A stretch of 64,000 nt of DNA from Hirundichthys speculiger. Lineage: Eukaryota > Chordata > Actinopteri > Beloniformes > Exocoetidae. Below the pieces are notes generated by a model, which saw nothing but the letters and a program-made list of their open reading frames with translations, was not told the origin of the DNA and did no database searches. The stretch lies in NCBI GenBank assembly GCA_018398805.1, contig JAGFBZ010000900.1:1488001-1552000 (forward strand). Direction: 5' to 3'. Shown here piece by piece: positions 1 through 64,000 of this stretch (positions are counted from its first letter, which is position 1; each line of letters starts with the position of its first letter). The position numbers were made by a program, and so were the translations under genes.

Positions 1-1110
1 AGAACTGAAAACATGTCAACTCATATGTTCAGATCAGTTCTGTCTACACCCTCACTAAGGGCTTTTTTTCAGCAGTCTCCTAACCCCTGATCTGGAAACA
101 GCTGTTGTGGTAAGCAAAATTACATCCTAGCTACATTTAAAACAAAAAAAAAAAGGCTGGGAAACCAATGACAGTGTGTCTCCAACATGGCCGTCCAACC
201 TAAATGAATTCTTTATTAGTTCTCAGACGTAAACTGAGAAACCTTTCAGCAGCCTCAGAATTTGACAATCAGGGGCAAAAAGAAAACATTGTCACCAATT
301 CCTCATCAAAGACAGCAAAATTTAGATTTAAAAAAAAAAAATATAAATAAAAATAAAGCAAAGAGATGAATTCAAACAGTCCAGACTGTCTCTGTGACTC
401 ACGAAGGCCGAGACTGACCGTCCACCGCACCGTCAACTCGCTCAGAGATCTCTGGAAGCTACAGGTACATTTCATGACTTAAAAGTTGACCATACGATTC
501 CCTTTGGGTTCAGGTGGAGGTGGTGAGAGAAGTCATCACAGCCTCCAGCAGTGTTCCTGCCGTCTGCAGGTTCAGACAGAAGCGTTTCCTCAGATTATGG
601 AAAATGATCAAGAAACCACGTAAAATTACAAAAAAAAGTATTTTCTTGTTGACTTTTGTTAAAGTTGTTGTCATCGCATGGTTTCTTTTCTTGTTTTCTG
701 CAGGTAAGAGCCTTCATCACTCAAGATGTTTCTTGAAGGTATTTCAGCAAATAAAATAATATTTTATAGGCCCTCCGCTTAAGGAACTATAGATGTCCTC
801 CATTGGCTGGCAGGCAGGCATCTCTCCTTCCCTGAGAGGATGAAGGGTGGAACAAAGGATGAGTGAGTGGAATGGGTGGAGAAAAAAATGAAGTATGGGC
901 AAAACAAAAGGTGGTTATTGTGGAAAAACAGAAGAGAAAAAAGAATGGAGAAAATAAAGGAAACCAGAAAACAGTGAACAACATTCATTTCATCATGTAA
1001 ATAAGCTCAATCGTTATTAAAGCCACATGTAAGAAAAATCACAATCAGTCACAGAAAGAAGAAAGGATGTTGTAAAAGAGAGCGATTCTCACCTCTGCAG
1101 GAAGCAGTTG
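1..1110 (-). other. 3' UTR and downstream flank of csmd2
   Basis: No coding exon is seen here. The csmd2 transcript should end in this stretch because it directly follows the stop codon at 1111. Open frames in it are short and AT-rich and match nothing I recognise. The exact transcript end is not determined. Confidence 0.6.
212..217 (-). terminator. candidate polyadenylation signal AATAAA
   Basis: The only exact AATAAA hexamer on the minus strand between the stop codon and the window edge. It would give a 3' UTR of about 0.9 kb. No downstream GU-rich element was confirmed, and a site beyond the window remains possible. Confidence 0.3.
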
Positions 1111-62351
<61,241 letters not shown>

Positions 62352-63186
62352 GGCCCTGATCGTACACTTCCCGCTAGCTACTACCCACTAGCCACTACCC
62401 GCAAATTGCAGGTTTAGGAACCTCCGCTAACCACTAATGCAATCTTCCACTCCCTAAAGCCACTACCCATTATGCCGACTCCCTTACTCACTTTGTAGGT
62501 GTGGCAGTGGGCGTGTCTTTTGCCTTTTCCGCAAACTCAGTATCTTATGGCCACTACCTGCAACTCGCATGTCGCTGTGTACAAGAGCGCATCCAATTAG
62601 CATCAATGTGCGTCCACCTGGTCACATGTGGACGTGCACAAACAGCTCTACCTCTTGAATTAACTCTAGAATAAAAAGCGTGATTTGGCCTCAGTTGAAC
62701 CCCTGAGAAAATGGCAGAGATCGTTTCAAATGGCTTGCTCGCCAGTTAAACTATAGATGACCAGAGCGTTTTTACTGGGAGAGCACCGACTATCTGGGAC
62801 TTTCAGGTAGCTGATAGGAATTGTCTGTGTAAAAATATTTTTATGTATATATCAGTGCATAGGAGGAGGAGGAAGGAAGAGGACGAAACTCTACAGCAGA
62901 ATCCCAGATGAGCTGCGCAAGAGAGCTGCTCCGATCTGGATGAAAAGATGCTCCATAGCGGTTTGCGGGTAGCGCAACCTGCTCTTAAAGTCAGTAGCTA
63001 CTGACGCACTGATTGGTTTAACAGGTAAAATCCCCTAACCCCTCCTATGCATAATGTAGCGGGTAGCGCAGGTGGGATAGCGGGTTAAGCAAGGTGGAAG
63101 ATTGCTTTCTTTACAGGGGAACGCCCCTCCCGCCACCCGCTATCCCTTAATAGCAGCTTCAGGAGATCTGGCGGAAGATCGGGCCC
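62352..63186. mobile_element. non-autonomous DNA element with GGCCC ends
   Basis: The left edge GGCCCTGATCGTACACTTCCCGC and the right edge GGCGGAAGATCGGGCCC form an imperfect inverted repeat, and inside them AATGCAATCTTCCAC (left) mirrors GTGGAAGATTGC (right). CACTACCC / GCGGGTAGCG motifs recur throughout. No transposase is seen and no target duplication could be defined. Confidence 0.6.
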
Positions 63187-63421
63187 AAAGTCTGCTACAT
63201 TAAACTGCATATACACAGTAGATAGTTTTGCCAGATGATGGCACTAACCATGAATGTAAATGGGATCAAAAAAAGGAGACCGGAGGAAAACAGATGCTGA
63301 GACCAAAGTTAAAATTATTAAGAATTAGCTGACACCCCCCAAAAAAGAGAGGCTGGTGTAAATAAATACAGCAAATACGAGGAAGAACATTAAGAAATAA
63401 ATGGAGCAAAAAAGAAAAAAG

Positions 63422-63440
63422 AGAGAGAGAGAGAGAGAGA
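63422..63440 (+). repeat. (GA)n simple repeat
   Basis: A short pure GA tract within an A-rich region near the right edge of the window. Confidence 0.9.
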
Positions 63441-64000
63441 AAACAAAACTATAGAAGTAAGTGGAAGGAGAAGCCTTCCACTTTAGAAAATGGGGTGCTG
63501 TTCTCCTTTCTTTTTAGAGAGATAAGTGAAGGGTTGAACGTTATCCTGTAGCAACAGAAAAAGCCTGTGGTCATCAGAAACTGCTGATGCCTGTAATCAC
63601 GATGCATCGTCCTCTGATTTCCTCCAATCACAGACTGAGATGGACCTAATTAGGCAACAGTAAGGCTGTTCCAGTAAGTGCAACTCATTTGTCAAGGCTT
63701 CTTCAGCGGCTCAAACACTTAACAAAAGGGACCTGGTGCAAAAAATGCTCGCAAATTTAAACCTGACAAAAACTGGGGGATATGACCTTAAATCTTTTAT
63801 TTTTTTAATTTCCTTTTTCTTTTTAAATCTCAGATGCAAGATCCTCTTTGGCATATTATGTGTTTTTCTTTTCTTTTTTCAGAAACGTAAGGGGAATATA
63901 GGCACAGCTTTATCAGCTATAGTTTACAGTAATATGGGGATTAAAACATGTTCTTTAATAGCTGATAAAGAGCATAACAAGGGATCAAAAGTTGCCAACC

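Noticed and set aside
514..759. 81-codon plus-strand frame in the 3' flank
   Set aside because: No domain, lysine/leucine/phenylalanine-rich AT composition, within the expected csmd2 3' UTR region.

Overview
The window is vertebrate nuclear DNA, almost certainly from a teleost fish. It has small GT-AG exons in long AT-rich introns, several Tc1/mariner families with terminal repeats of the IR/DR type, hAT elements with 8-bp target duplications, a solo LTR, LINE tails and long TA/CA microsatellites. No bacterial, organellar or free viral features are seen.

One protein-coding gene spans the window on the minus strand. It is the 3' half of a CSMD gene (CUB and Sushi Multiple Domains), best matched to CSMD2. 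I traced 31 coding exons from 58969 down to the stop codon at 1111. Every junction joins in frame, giving 1,598 residues plus one partial codon. Running 5' to 3' (high to low coordinates) they encode CUB12-CCP12-CUB13-CCP13-CUB14-CCP14, then the tandem sushi run CCP15-CCP28, a juxtamembrane region in four exons, the transmembrane exon, and a 56-residue tail with an NPMY motif and a PDZ-binding C terminus. Numbering assumes the 14 CUB / 28 sushi layout of the family; the 14 sushi exons found after CCP14 fit it exactly. The exons for the N-terminal half lie beyond position 64000.

Layout on the plus axis: 1-1110 is 3' UTR and flank; 1111-10383 holds tail, transmembrane and juxtamembrane exons; 14337-38019 holds CCP28 back to CCP14; 40071-52913 holds CUB14, CCP13 and CUB13, with an 8.8-kb intron (41066-49865) between CUB14 and CCP13; 57081-58969 holds CCP12 and CUB12; 58970-64000 is the 3' part of an upstream intron. 

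The introns are dense in transposons. They include Tc1-like elements at 4761-6326, 7078-7519, 19673-21156, about 48660-49677 and 55321-57000; hAT elements at 1373-2405, 12289-12914, 22725-24025 and 27075-28031; a PIF/Harbinger-like element with a GC-rich palindrome at 14569-15458; a solo LTR inside an older repeat at 42340-42809; and head-to-head telomeric repeats in a 201-bp intron at 30747-30798. All transposase frames seen are broken. I found no second host gene, no tRNA or rRNA gene and no CRISPR array.
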